Shown here: in pieces, positions 15,537 to 23,504 of the stretch
How the letters are laid out: each line of letters starts with the position of its first letter
Numbering within the stretch: the first letter of the stretch is position 1
Source of the DNA: UBA2336 sp031395485
GTDB lineage: Bacteria > Bacteroidota > Bacteroidia > Cytophagales > Cyclobacteriaceae
NCBI GenBank assembly: GCA_031395485.1
Contig: JANNUS010000005.1
Coordinates: 186,001 to 250,000, forward strand
DNA length: 64,000 nt
Direction of reading: 5' to 3'
Notes under the pieces: model-generated
Told to the model about the DNA's origin: nothing
The model's input: only the letters and a program-made list of their open reading frames with translations
Database searches by the model: none
Translations under genes and position numbers: made by a program

Positions 15537-16000
15537 AAAACACAAATGAAGAGAATGAAATAGGTGAGCTAATTCAAGAGGAAACCTCAAAGATTTTAAA
15601 CCCCTTAATTAAGGCTGATAGGCTTGAAATATTCAAGCGAATGAAAGCATTAAATGTAATTGGCAATACTTCAAAGTACTTTAAGGAGGTACCGGAATTA
15701 GTTGAATACATTGGCTATTGTCATTTGCTTTTAGGCAATATTTATCCAAAATATATTGAACCCTTTCAAAGGAAAAACAAAAAGAAGGCTAACCCAAAGG
15801 CAAAGAAAGAACTCACACCTCTTGAAAGAAAGCTCTTTGATTTTTGCCAAAAGAAGAATATTGATTTGAGTAAATTCAAAGGTAATTCGATTGATAGAAT
15901 ACACTATGAAGCAGAGGCAAAAGGCTTCAAAAATCTCAAAGGAAAAAAGAAATTAGTCCGCTCTACAGTAGGTAAAATGTTAGCAAAAATCCGTCCCTGA
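15533..16000 (+). CDS. Hypothetical protein, 155 aa
   Basis: The family is not recognised. The protein is very lysine-rich (runs such as KNKKKANPKAKKE near residues 80-92), helical and soluble, with no signal peptide. Both the 4-bp overlap with the integrase and the basic composition suggest a DNA-associated accessory factor, which is inference only. Confidence 0.75.
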   Translation: MKNTNEENEIGELIQEETSKILNPLIKADRLEIFKRMKALNVIGNTSKYFKEVPELVEYIGYCHLLLGNIYPKYIEPFQRKNKKKANPKAKKELTPLERKLFDFCQKKNIDLSKFKGNSIDRIHYEAEAKGFKNLKGKKKLVRSTVGKMLAKIRP

Positions 16001-16051
16001 TAGTCGACTTATAGGGATTACACATGAGTACTTCCATGCAATCTTTGGGGC

Positions 16052-16228
16052 ATGGAAACACAAACACAAAAAGAATTTCTAACCATTGGAGAAACACGAG
16101 CATTACTAGGAAGTAGTCGCTCGTTTGTTTACAAGATTATTGCAAACGGTCTTCCCACATACAAGATTGGGAGGAGGTCTTACCTCAAATCTGAGGACAT
16201 TAAAAATTTATTTCAAAGAAAACATTAG
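16052..16228 (+). CDS. Excisionase-like helix-turn-helix protein, 58 aa
   Basis: The ATG at 16052 opens a 58-codon frame. The product has a HTH_17/excisionase fold: FLTIGETRALLGSSRSFVY as the helix-turn-helix, then GLPTYKIGGRSYLKSEDIKN as the beta wing and following helix. In small integrative elements such proteins direct the integrase to excision and often repress replication genes. A hairpin at 16239-16261 follows directly. Confidence 0.85.
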   Translation: METQTQKEFLTIGETRALLGSSRSFVYKIIANGLPTYKIGRRSYLKSEDIKNLFQRKH

Positions 16229-16238
16229 CAACAAAAAA

Positions 16239-16261
16239 CCCTCAGGGCTTCACGCTGAGGG
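16239..16261 (-). terminator. Hairpin downstream of the excisionase-like gene, terminator-like on the minus strand
   Basis: CCCTCAG (16239-16245) pairs with CTGAGGG (16255-16261). On the minus strand the stem is followed at once by TTTTTTG, a good intrinsic terminator. On the plus strand the T-run comes 8 nt later. All annotated genes here are on the plus strand. Confidence 0.6.
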
Positions 16262-16279
16262 CTAAACATTTTTTAAACT

Positions 16280-16636
16280 ATGATATGCAAATTTAACTTA
16301 TTCGCTAAGAAGGTGAAAAGCAAAACAGCTTTCATTTTAGCCAAAGGTCAACCAATCTTTTCCGAAACGGTTTACCTCCTCAATCCAATTTACATACACA
16401 AAAGAAGCCCGGCCTTTTCTTTGGTTGCAAAAGGCAAACACTTAAGCGGTTTATTCCCTATCGGTGGAGGTGCTTACCTGGGTGATTACAATACACAAGC
16501 TTTAATAGTTTTCATAAGCCCTGATGGATCAGGCTTTGATTTGTTTCAAACTGATCTAAGTCCTATACAGACAAAGAATATGCTATTAAGCGGTCAATTA
16601 AACGACCTACTTTTTGAAGCTCGCAAAAGTGCATGA
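16280..16636 (+). CDS. Hypothetical protein, 118 aa
   Basis: The family is not recognised. The protein is beta-rich with basic N-terminal residues, and contains GLFPIGGGAYLGDYNT near residues 57-72, hydrophobic strands and no signal peptide. It lies immediately upstream of the Rep-like gene. In filamentous phages the comparable slot can hold a small ssDNA-binding protein, but no sequence link is seen. Confidence 0.65.
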   Translation: MICKFNLFAKKVKSKTAFILAKGQPIFSETVYLLNPIYIHKRSPAFSLVAKGKHLSGLFPIGGGAYLGDYNTQALIVFISPDGSGFDLFQTDLSPIQTKNMLLSGQLNDLLFEARKSA

Positions 16637-16676
16637 GAATGGCATTTCCTATAGTAAGCTTAAAAGGTAACAGTTT

Positions 16677-17534
16677 TTGATACCTCCTCAGGTGATTGAT
16701 ACCCTTAACATAAAGCTACCAATTGAGGCCATTCTAGTTCCTTCCTTAGAGGGAATTAGAACTATTCAAAGTGATTGGGGTACAACCATAACAGGCAACT
16801 ATAGAAACCTTAGAGTAAGCCGAAACAAAGAACAGATAACCATATCAGGAAGCCTTCAAAAGTTTAACAGATCAGAGAGCCTAACCTTTGAAGAGTGCAA
16901 AGAAGCTATTTATAATTTATGTGAAACCTTTTCATTTGATCCAAAAGAAGCCTTAATAAAACGGATTGATATTGCAAAGACTTTCAAAACTCAGCATGAG
17001 CCTAAACTTTACTACACATATTTAGGGGATCACCGGAGCTATTTTAGATCACCTTTTAAAAACTCTTTAAACTATTCTAATTCAGTCAGGGCATTATCAT
17101 TCTATGATAAAGGCAAAGAGCAAAGTATTCCCGGTAACCTCCTCCGATATGAGCAAAAGTATTTAAAGCCTGATTTAGTATTTAAGCGCAAACTCAATTT
17201 AGCTGCCATACTAACTGAGGAGGTTTACAATTACTTCCTAACCAATTGGAGAAGTGATTACCATAGGATCACAAAGATTAAAACCATCATACCAATGGAG
17301 AATATTAAAACACCTTCAGAGCTATTCAATTACCTTATTGCCTTTGGTCTAAATGGAATCGGAAATGATTTACTAAGCAATCAATTGAAGATAGCTCAAA
17401 GGTCTGGGACACTAAGCAAGCAAAATGCTAAACGGATCAGGGATAAAATTAAAAGGCTATCAAAGGAATCATTCTTTGAATCCAATTCAATGATTGAAGA
17501 GCTGAATAAGAAAATCAATAGTACAATCGACTAA
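16677..17534 (+). CDS. Phage/plasmid replication protein, II/X-type (Rep)
   Basis: A protein of about 285 residues resembling the gene II/X replication initiators of filamentous phages and related plasmids. It shows VIDTLNIKLPI near the start, IKRIDIAKTF near 102, VRALSFYDKGKEQ near 142 and NLLRYEQKYL near 157. No ATG is possible: a stop (TAA at 16668) precedes in frame, leaving TTG 16677 or GTG 16692. A 15-codon frame beginning ATGA at 16633 ends in TGA at 16678-16680, overlapping TTG as TTGA, so start or frameshift coupling is possible. Rolling-circle initiation is inferred; catalytic Tyr residues were not assigned. Confidence 0.65.
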   Translation: MIPPQVIDTLNIKLPIEAILVPSLEGIRTIQSDWGTTITGNYRNLRVSRNKEQITISGSLQKFNRSESLTFEECKEAIYNLCETFSFDPKEALIKRIDIAKTFKTQHEPKLYYTYLGDHRSYFRSPFKNSLNYSNSVRALSFYDKGKEQSIPGNLLRYEQKYLKPDLVFKRKLNLAAILTEEVYNYFLTNWRSDYHRITKIKTIIPMENIKTPSELFNYLIAFGLNGIGNDLLSNQLKIAQRSGTLSKQNAKRIRDKIKRLSKESFFESNSMIEELNKKINSTID

Positions 17535-17581
17535 CTATTTTTAAAATGTTAAATTACATTATTCAGTAACCCCTCAATAAC

Positions 17582-18094
17582 ATGAAAACATCAATTCTAT
17601 TTGCTTTCACATTGGTGCTTTTTAATGGTTGTATTAGCACCTCTTCTATTTCATCTCTTATGGGTGTGCCTGAAGAGGAATTGAATAGAATACCAAAAGG
17701 TGCAAAGAATATTATAGTTACCATTAATAATGCTACATCTAACGAAGTTTATAGTCAAATAAAAAATGCTCTTATTGAGCGATCTCACAGAATTGAAAAA
17801 GATGATAAAGAAAGCTTCTATCTTACCACCGAGGGAAAAGATGTGGGTGAAAGTACACTCCAAAGAATGGTTATCTCCATATCCAAAGTGCAAAATGATT
17901 GCAGAATTGTCTTAAATACAGAATACAAGCCTGGCATGGAGGCACAAATGTTGGCTACTGGCATGACAGGCATAAATGTGAATACTGATTGGACTGAGGT
18001 TGTATATGATATTAAAACACGTTCAGGAATTGCGTTTATAGAGACATACATAATAGCCAAGAGGATTGACAGAGGCATTATAACCTATAAATAA
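17582..18094 (+). CDS. Lipoprotein, 170 aa, unknown function
   Basis: The product has a signal peptide with lipobox FNGC (Cys near residue 17). The mature part is mixed alpha/beta (IIVTINNATSNEVYSQIKNA) with no family recognised. It is the last gene of the tRNA-Lys element, read in the same direction as Rep but 47 bp apart. It may be cargo; cell-surface exclusion or a host-benefit role is speculation. Confidence 0.75.
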   Translation: MKTSILFAFTLVLFNGCISTSSISSLMGVPEEELNRIPKGAKNIIVTINNATSNEVYSQIKNALIERSHRIEKDDKESFYLTTEGKDVGESTLQRMVISISKVQNDCRIVLNTEYKPGMEAQMLATGMTGINVNTDWTEVVYDIKTRSGIAFIETYIIAKRIDRGIITYK

Positions 18095-18228
18095 ATATTA
18101 GGGCTTCGGTAAATTAATTTAATTTCACAATGGGAGGGGGTAGACTTAAAAATATCAAAACCTCTTTTTCCTAAGAACCGCTCACAACCTTTGTTTGAAA
18201 ACAGTTTTTGGAAAACCCCCTATCAGAT

Positions 18229-18242
18229 TTACACTAGTGTAA
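18229..18242. repeat. 14-bp palindrome at the right end of the element
   Basis: TTACACTAGTGTAA is a perfect palindrome. Its ACACTAGTG core is repeated at the left end (14196-14204), with a shorter ACACTAG at 14186-14192. It is a likely binding site for the integrase or excisionase. The surrounding region 18095-18344 holds no gene. Confidence 0.6.
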
Positions 18243-18344
18243 TTATAGGTTTATAGGTTTCCTTTAAATGGAGATTATATCGCTCCTAATTAGGATAGAT
18301 ATGTACTTATAGAGGATTTTAAGAGACTAATTCGCACCTATTCA

Positions 18345-18364
18345 GTCTAACAATAGGTCTAACA
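18345..18364. repeat. Right copy of the 20-bp terminal direct repeat
   Basis: GTCTAACAATAGGTCTAACA is identical and in the same orientation as 14207-14226. It lies 51 bp inside the right core. Probable arm-type integrase site. Confidence 0.75.
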
Positions 18365-18415
18365 GAAATAAAAAAGGCATAAAAAAAGCCTTATTCAGGC
18401 TATTTTATAACATTA

Positions 18416-18436
18416 AAGTGATCCCGCTGGGATTCG
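18416..18436. repeat. attR-like core in the 3' end of tRNA-Lys
   Basis: AAGTGATCCCGCTGGGA (18416-18432) spans the acceptor-stem 3' strand and part of the T-arm of tRNA-Lys plus 3 bp beyond. It matches the left core at 14097-14113. The tRNA stays intact on this side. Confidence 0.88.
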
Positions 18437-18491
18437 AACCCAGGACCCTTACATTAAAAGTGTAATGCTCTACCAACTGAGCTACGAGATC
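18419..18491 (-). tRNA. tRNA-Lys(UUU)
   Basis: Read on the minus strand it folds as a 73-nt tRNA. The acceptor stem is GATCTCG/CGGGATC, the D-arm GTAGCTCAGTTGGTAGAGC, the anticodon stem TTACA/TGTAA with loop CTTTTAA (anticodon TTT), the T-arm GGTTCGAATCC, with discriminator A. CCA is not encoded. It is the integration target of the 4.3-kb element. Its promoter is at 18578-18608. Confidence 0.96.
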
Positions 18492-18577
18492 GTCCTTTCA
18501 ACTACCCTACGAACCACTCTTATCTGGTTATCTTCTAAATCTTGTCAATTTTGAAGGCTTTTCCGTAATTGAGGACG

Positions 18578-18608
18578 CAAAGGTAACATTCGGTGAAAAA
18601 TATGCAAA
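18578..18608 (-). promoter_or_regulatory. Promoter of tRNA-Lys
   Basis: On the minus strand TTTG (18608-18605) is followed after 19 nt by TACCTTTG (18585-18578). This is an exact match to the Bacteroidota -33/-7 promoter. Transcription would begin near 18571, about 80 nt before the tRNA. The -33 box overlaps the start of the divergent TPR-SH3 gene. Confidence 0.8.
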
Positions 18609-19339
18609 ATTCGGTTTTAAAATTTCTCACAGTATTCTGCTGGTTGTCTGCTATCCTTCTAACACCAATTATTTGCAAGGCGGCTAACGATCAACTGGGT
18701 CATGCCGATTCTCTCTTTCAACAAAAACGATACACGCAATCATTTGAGGTTTACCAGAAACTATTTGAGAATAAACAGTACTCGCCCACGATGCTTCTGA
18801 AGATGGCCTACATTCAGGAAGGTCTTAACCGTATCGCACAATCAGCCTATTACCTGAATTTATACTATCTGGCAACACAGGATGATGGCGCACAGAGTAA
18901 GTTGGAAGAACTTGCTGATAAATACAGACTGGAAGGGTACGCAACCAACGAGATCGATCGGATATTTTCTATCTATTATAAATTTTTGAATAGTATTACC
19001 CTTGGGTTGGTAACGATTTTTGTTTTTCTTTTGATTCTGCTAGTCGTTCAGCGCCTGCGGTTTGAGGTAAAACCATCTGCAACCTGGGCAATACTGCTTG
19101 TCGTGTCGGTTATTTTTTTAATTCACCTTAATTTTAGTAATCGGTATCCAAAAGCCATCATTGTAACCAATAACACCTATTTAATGGATGGCCCGTCTGC
19201 CGGTGCTTCCGTTGTCAGTATTGTTCGCGATGGGCATCGAGTAACAATACTTGGAAAAAAAGATGTGTGGTTACGAGTGCAATGGGGTGAATCAGATGCA
19301 TACATTAAGGAAAGCAGCCTACTTCCTGTAAAACTCTAA
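18602..19339 (+). CDS. TPR + SH3-domain membrane protein (BatE-like)
   Basis: ATG 18602 (the GTG three codons earlier is less likely). The product is about 245 residues: a signal peptide ending near CKA, a short TPR region (about 35-110), two transmembrane helices (about 137-160 and 168-185), and a C-terminal bacterial SH3 domain with the pattern NTYLMDGPSAGASVVSIVRDG and KKDVWLRVQWG. This layout recalls BatE of aerotolerance operons, but no Bat gene is adjacent. It is the first core gene after the tRNA and converges with the gene at 19348. Confidence 0.75.
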   Translation: MQNSVLKFLTVFCWLSAILLTPIICKAANDQLGHADSLFQQKRYTQSFEVYQKLFENKQYSPTMLLKMAYIQEGLNRIAQSAYYLNLYYLATQDDGAQSKLEELADKYRLEGYATNEIDRIFSIYYKFLNSITLGLVTIFVFLLILLVVQRLRFEVKPSATWAILLVVSVIFLIHLNFSNRYPKAIIVTNNTYLMDGPSAGASVVSIVRDGHRVTILGKKDVWLRVQWGESDAYIKESSLLPVKL

Positions 19340-19347
19340 ATAAATAC

Positions 19348-21702
19348 TTAAAGCCGAAGACTTACAATGCCTTTGTAATCGCGATTAGAATACTTTAAGT
19401 AATAATAGTATACACCAACGGGCATTCCTTCGCCATACCAGCGAAAATCCCTATTAAAACTTTCGAATACTTGTTTGCCCCACCGGTCGTAAATACGGAT
19501 TGTAAGAAACTCGCCAAAACAATTATCATCCGGTAAAATATTAACAAGTTCACCAGAGGTATCATTGTAATCTACCATTGCAAAGAAAGCGTTTTTATTA
19601 TCACCATTGGGTGTGAATACATTGGGCGGAACAAATGCTTGCTCTTCAGGGGGCTCTACGTTCACAATCAAATGAAGCGTATCGGCTTTATAAAAGCCAC
19701 ATTTATTTAGACTATCAACAACCATCAATCGAAATTCAAAAGTATCGTTGAACGTGATATCTACAGTGTCACAAGTCAGTTCCCATTTAAATTGGGATGA
19801 TACAGAACCCTGATCAAAATCTCCTGAAAACAACACACCGTAATTAGAAGCATTAAATCCTAAACCGTCACCTCGCAAAAGGATAAAGGTATTGTCACTG
19901 TCGTTTCCAACGACATCAATAATCAGCGGATCTCCATACATCTTTAAGTCAAATTCAAGAGTATCGGCATTTTCTACCAATGAATTACCTATTACAGGAG
20001 GGCTAATTTGGGAGAAGTCGGTTATGCTAAGATTGATGTACGCAGTATCGGCTTGCTTGAGCAAACAATTGTCATTGTCATCAACTATAAAATAGAGTTC
20101 GAAATTAGTCTTATTTGTAAAATCAAAAACATCACACTTTGGATTCCAGGTAAGCGTTTTATTTATGAGACCTGATTCAATTCCTGCAAGGGATCCACTA
20201 AACGACATCCCAAAATCCTCAAGTACAAAATCAATAGGCAATAAACTATATTGAATTACATCTCCATCGGCATCGGTTACTTGCAGCGGCCAACTTTGAA
20301 TGGCACCTCCCTCCTCAACTGTTTCAATAATTTCAGTAGCATTACCAAAGCTAGGAGTTTGATTTGGTGGTGGCTCAATATACACGCTAACTATAAGGGT
20401 GTCCGATTGTGGTAATGCGCAAGCATTATCATAGGCAATAATTCCAATTTCAAAAAAACCACTTTCCGAATAGGGACATTCGTTTCTAAAGCAAATTTCA
20501 AATATTGCAGATTCTTCGTTAACTATAATTGCCGAAGTAATAGTTGGGAGTACATCATTGTTAATATCCTTTTTAAATCCAATGGGGATTGCCCGTATTC
20601 CAATATTTTCGCGATTGTTATCATCGGGTGTTAATGCATCCAAATCTGAAATCTTTACTTCAAAGCAGCGATTTTCAACGTTGATCGTATTCTCATACGA
20701 TACGCTTAATTTTCCGGTAGATCCAAAATCAATATCAACAGGCCTCTTTCCATTAATGACTGGAGGAAATGATTCCGGACATGTATTTACAACCAGCATT
20801 TGAAAATCCCTCCTCACCTCTCCAATTTGCACTCCTTCTCTAAACTCCTTACAACTAACTGCAAATACAAAAAGACCAGTCATAGTTGGCGTTACCGTAA
20901 GTAGGCCATCAGAAGAAATTTTCAAATCCGGGTTACCCTTTAAAATATTGTCAATACTAAAGCCTGTTTGCCAAGTGATAAAAGGAAAGGGTCGTGGTGC
21001 CAGTGGTGGATACGGTACGGTGCTATGTGTATTATAGGGCGTTACCAGTGTGTACACAAGTGAATCATCGTCATCATCGATACCAGCAAAATCAGCATAA
21101 TATGGTTTTCCCGGACATCCATAGTCACTTAATGGCGGAAACAACCGCGGAGAGTTATTTATAAACTCAATTCCATTTTTTAGAACCGGAGGAAAATGCA
21201 AATAGAATGTCTGACCCGCTGTAACCGGGGAATTTGGATTTCCATCTGCCGGCTGGCTCAGTATATTGGTAATGCCATAATTGCGGCAGCATCTCTCCCA
21301 AACAATATAATATCCTTGAGGGTTATCGTACACCTCTTGCGAAAGAACAATGCTTGTTGATAGTGTTACATTTTCCTTGGCTACATAAACCATTCGAGAA
21401 GTTTCCAACTCTCCAATAGCGCATTCATTTTGTGTATAGCTGACTAGATTCTCTTCCAGAAAATGGAAAACTAAATCACGCATTGGTTGGTTGTCAGAAT
21501 AACGAAAAATGCGAACTGTAATTAATTGATCTTGTGGTTTATTATTGGGATCTCCGTTGAATTCGTCAAAATAAATAATCAAATGAAAGCGGTAACGAAA
21601 ATTGCCGAGCGATAGCATTTCAAACTCTCCACCTACAATATGTGATCCCCACGCGGGAGCAAGCATCATCAAAAACAGAAAAACAAACAATAATCTTTTC
21701 AT
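19348..21702 (-). CDS. Secreted multi-domain protein with T9SS type-B sorting domain
   Basis: Start ATG 21702 (MKRLLFVFLFLMMLAPAWGS) gives a clear signal peptide; the frame is open far upstream but overlaps rlmD there. The product is 784 residues, with a beta-rich adhesin-like body containing repeated Ig/cadherin-type units such as VTDADGDVIQYSL. The C-terminal gliding-motility-associated domain begins near FVPPNVFTPNGDNKN and continues with IYDRWGKQVFES and PVGVYYYYLKY. That domain directs export by the type IX system. It is probably a cell-surface or extracellular protein; ligand unknown. Confidence 0.88.
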   Translation of the reverse strand: MKRLLFVFLFLMMLAPAWGSHIVGGEFEMLSLGNFRYRFHLIIYFDEFNGDPNNKPQDQLITVRIFRYSDNQPMRDLVFHFLEENLVSYTQNECAIGELETSRMVYVAKENVTLSTSIVLSQEVYDNPQGYYIVWERCCRNYGITNILSQPADGNPNSPVTAGQTFYLHFPPVLKNGIEFINNSPRLFPPLSDYGCPGKPYYADFAGIDDDDDSLVYTLVTPYNTHSTVPYPPLAPRPFPFITWQTGFSIDNILKGNPDLKISSDGLLTVTPTMTGLFVFAVSCKEFREGVQIGEVRRDFQMLVVNTCPESFPPVINGKRPVDIDFGSTGKLSVSYENTINVENRCFEVKISDLDALTPDDNNRENIGIRAIPIGFKKDINNDVLPTITSAIIVNEESAIFEICFRNECPYSESGFFEIGIIAYDNACALPQSDTLIVSVYIEPPPNQTPSFGNATEIIETVEEGGAIQSWPLQVTDADGDVIQYSLLPIDFVLEDFGMSFSGSLAGIESGLINKTLTWNPKCDVFDFTNKTNFELYFIVDDNDNCLLKQADTAYINLSITDFSQISPPVIGNSLVENADTLEFDLKMYGDPLIIDVVGNDSDNTFILLRGDGLGFNASNYGVLFSGDFDQGSVSSQFKWELTCDTVDITFNDTFEFRLMVVDSLNKCGFYKADTLHLIVNVEPPEEQAFVPPNVFTPNGDNKNAFFAMVDYNDTSGELVNILPDDNCFGEFLTIRIYDRWGKQVFESFNRDFRWYGEGMPVGVYYYYLKYSNRDYKGIVSLRL

Positions 21703-21774
21703 AAAAACACGATAGGAAATATAAGGAATCTGACAGCCGTATAAAACACCCGTATTTGTGTAATTTCGCCCTCC

Positions 21775-23190
21775 ATGAAAAAGGGAGATATTCTTGAAAA
21801 CGTAGTTATTGAAAGCATGGCCGCTGAAGGAAAGTGTGTGGCACGCGTAGATGGCCTTGTACTTTTTGTGGAAGGTGCAGCTCCGGGCGATATAGCCAAC
21901 GTATCGCTTACGCGGATTAAAACCAGCTTCCTCGAAGGTCGCGCTGTACAAATAATAAAACTCTCCGATAAACGCGTTGAGCCCTTTTGCTCTCACTTCG
22001 GATTGTGCGGTGGTTGTAAATGGCAAAATCTTAATTACGAAACACAACTTCACAACAAACAGCAGCAGGTAATTGATAATCTTGAAAGACTGGGTGGTCT
22101 TACCTTGCCAGAAATAAAACCAATCATCGCTTCTCAAAAAATAAAACATTATCGCAATAAGCTTGAGTTCAGTTTTTCATCCTTTAGGTGGTTTACAAAG
22201 GAAGAGATGGAGTCAGAAAAAGAACTTAGCAGAAACGGACTTGGGTATCACCTGCCAAAAAGCTTCGACAAAGTATTTGATGTAGAGCATTGCTACCTGC
22301 AACCTGAGCCTTCCGATAGCATTCGACTGGCGATACGAGAAGTTACGCTTCGAGAGAACATTCCGTATTTTGATACTCGCAGGCAAACAGGGTTTTTAAG
22401 AACACTGGGTATACGCACGGCCAATACCGGTGAAGTCATGATCATTTTGCAAGTCACCTCTTATAATATAGAGTGGATTGAAAAAATCCTGGGCATGGTT
22501 GCCGATGCCTTTCCGCAGGTTACATCGTTGAACTATGTTGTCAATGCCAAGAAAAACGATACCTACGGTGATCTGGAAGTGATTTGCTGGAAAGGGAATT
22601 CATACATCACCGAGAAAATGGAGAGGCCCGATGGTAGTGGAGCGCTGCAATTCAGGGTTGGTCCAAAATCATTTTATCAAACAAATGCTGAACAAGCCTA
22701 CGAGCTTTATAAAATAGCGTGGCAGATGGCCGACCTGAAAGGCGATGAATTGGTATATGATTTATATACCGGCACAGGCACCATAGCAAACTTTGTGGCG
22801 GCACACGCCAAAAAAGTAATTGGCCTTGAATATGTAGCTCCCGCTATAGAAGACGCTAAAGTCAATTCACAAATCAACAACATCACGAATACCGATTTTT
22901 ACGCAGGCGATATCAAAGATTTATTAGATGATAATTTTTTGAACACTCACGGAAAGCCCAATGTAGTAATTACCGATCCTCCGCGCGCAGGTATGCATGA
23001 AGATGTATGCAAGATGTTATTGAAGGCTGCTCCAGAAAAGATTGTATATGTGAGTTGCAATCCTGCTACACAGGCACGCGATCTAAAAATGCTTTCTGAG
23101 AAATATGAGATTATGGCTGTACAGCCTGTCGATATGTTTCCGCACACGATGCACGTTGAAAATGTTGTGTTGCTAAGAAAAATGAAGTAG
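21775..23190 (+). CDS. rlmD: 23S rRNA (uracil-C5)-methyltransferase, RlmD/RlmCD family
   Basis: This 471-residue protein of the TrmA/RumA family has an N-terminal TRAM domain (about 1-60). The Fe-S cysteine cluster CSHFGLCGGCKW is near residues 70-82. The Rossmann methyltransferase domain has YDLYTGTGTIANF and ITDPPRAGMHEDV, and the catalytic Cys motif is VSCNPATQARDL near 430. It makes m5U in 23S rRNA (position 1939 and/or 747; which one cannot be decided). Monocistronic; the ATG is close to a weak -7-like TAATTTCG at 21761-21768. Confidence 0.92.
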   Translation: MKKGDILENVVIESMAAEGKCVARVDGLVLFVEGAAPGDIANVSLTRIKTSFLEGRAVQIIKLSDKRVEPFCSHFGLCGGCKWQNLNYETQLHNKQQQVIDNLERLGGLTLPEIKPIIASQKIKHYRNKLEFSFSSFRWFTKEEMESEKELSRNGLGYHLPKSFDKVFDVEHCYLQPEPSDSIRLAIREVTLRENIPYFDTRRQTGFLRTLGIRTANTGEVMIILQVTSYNIEWIEKILGMVADAFPQVTSLNYVVNAKKNDTYGDLEVICWKGNSYITEKMERPDGSGALQFRVGPKSFYQTNAEQAYELYKIAWQMADLKGDELVYDLYTGTGTIANFVAAHAKKVIGLEYVAPAIEDAKVNSQINNITNTDFYAGDIKDLLDDNFLNTHGKPNVVITDPPRAGMHEDVCKMLLKAAPEKIVYVSCNPATQARDLKMLSEKYEIMAVQPVDMFPHTMHVENVVLLRKMK

Positions 23191-23276
23191 CTCAACATTC
23201 GCTACCTAACATTCGTTATCCAAATTCTAAAAAATATTTTGTTTCATTCACTTGAATGATTCGATCTCAATGATCA

Positions 23277-23290
23277 TACTTGTACAAGTA
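23277..23290. promoter_or_regulatory. 14-bp palindrome upstream of the ilv leader
   Basis: TACTTGTACAAGTA is a perfect palindrome ending 9 bp before the leader-peptide ATG. It is a candidate operator for the ilv-leu operon. No exact TAnnTTTG promoter was found in 23191-23300. Confidence 0.4.
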
Positions 23291-23299
23291 CACTGGAAA

Positions 23300-23413
23300 A
23301 TGATTATTAATACCACATCATCTAAACGTTTACAGCACCTTAATTTGCTGAACGGAATTTCCGTACTACTCATTCTTGTCCTCATTATTATTCAAACATC
23401 GGGACGATGGTGA
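23300..23413 (+). CDS. Branched-chain amino acid leader peptide, 37 aa
   Basis: ATG 23300 to TGA 23411. Residues 11-31 are extremely rich in the end products of the operon: LQHLNLLNGISVLLILVLII contains eight Leu, four Ile and two Val. The segment LLILVLIII would stall ribosomes when Leu, Ile or Val is short. It is followed by competing RNA hairpins (23400-23470) and then ilvE. This is the standard layout of translation-coupled attenuation. Confidence 0.85.
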   Translation: MIINTTSSKRLQHLNLLNGISVLLILVLIIIQTSGRW

Positions 23414-23437
23414 TTTAATTTTTATACTGAATCATTA

Positions 23438-23470
23438 ACCGTCCCGCCCAACAAGCGGGACGGTTTTATT
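23438..23470 (+). terminator. Attenuator terminator of the ilv-leu operon
   Basis: ACCGTCCCGC (23438-23447) pairs with GCGGGACGGT (23455-23464), a 10-bp GC-rich stem with a 7-nt loop, followed by a T-rich run. CGGGACG at 23400-23406, at the end of the leader frame, is complementary to CGTCCCG (23440-23446) and can form the competing antiterminator. A ribosome stalled on the Leu/Ile/Val codons leaves this segment free, so the terminator fails and the operon is transcribed. Confidence 0.85.
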
Positions 23471-23504
23471 TTATAGATACACAAGCAAACTAACAGTTGT
23501 TCAC

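Larger units (their letters stand above)
14097..18436. mobile_element. 4.3-kb integrative element in tRNA-Lys, with integrase, excisionase-like and Rep-like genes
   Basis: The element is bounded by the 17-bp tRNA-Lys direct repeat (14097-14113 and 18416-18432, 4319 bp apart). Just inside each end are a 20-bp direct repeat GTCTAACAATAGGTCTAACA (14207-14226, 18345-18364) and ACACTAGTG (14196-14204, 18231-18239), probable arm sites. All six genes read rightward: integrase, unknown 155 aa, excisionase-like HTH, unknown 118 aa, II/X-type Rep, lipoprotein. The DNA is visibly more A-rich than its flanks. No relaxase, Zot-like packaging ATPase or capsid gene is seen. A replicating satellite or cryptic-plasmid-like element fits better than a full phage or conjugative element. 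Confidence 0.82.

Noticed and set aside
19348..22149. 933-residue version of the T9SS protein
   Set aside because: The frame is open upstream of 21702 only because it runs antisense through rlmD. The signal peptide starts at 21702.
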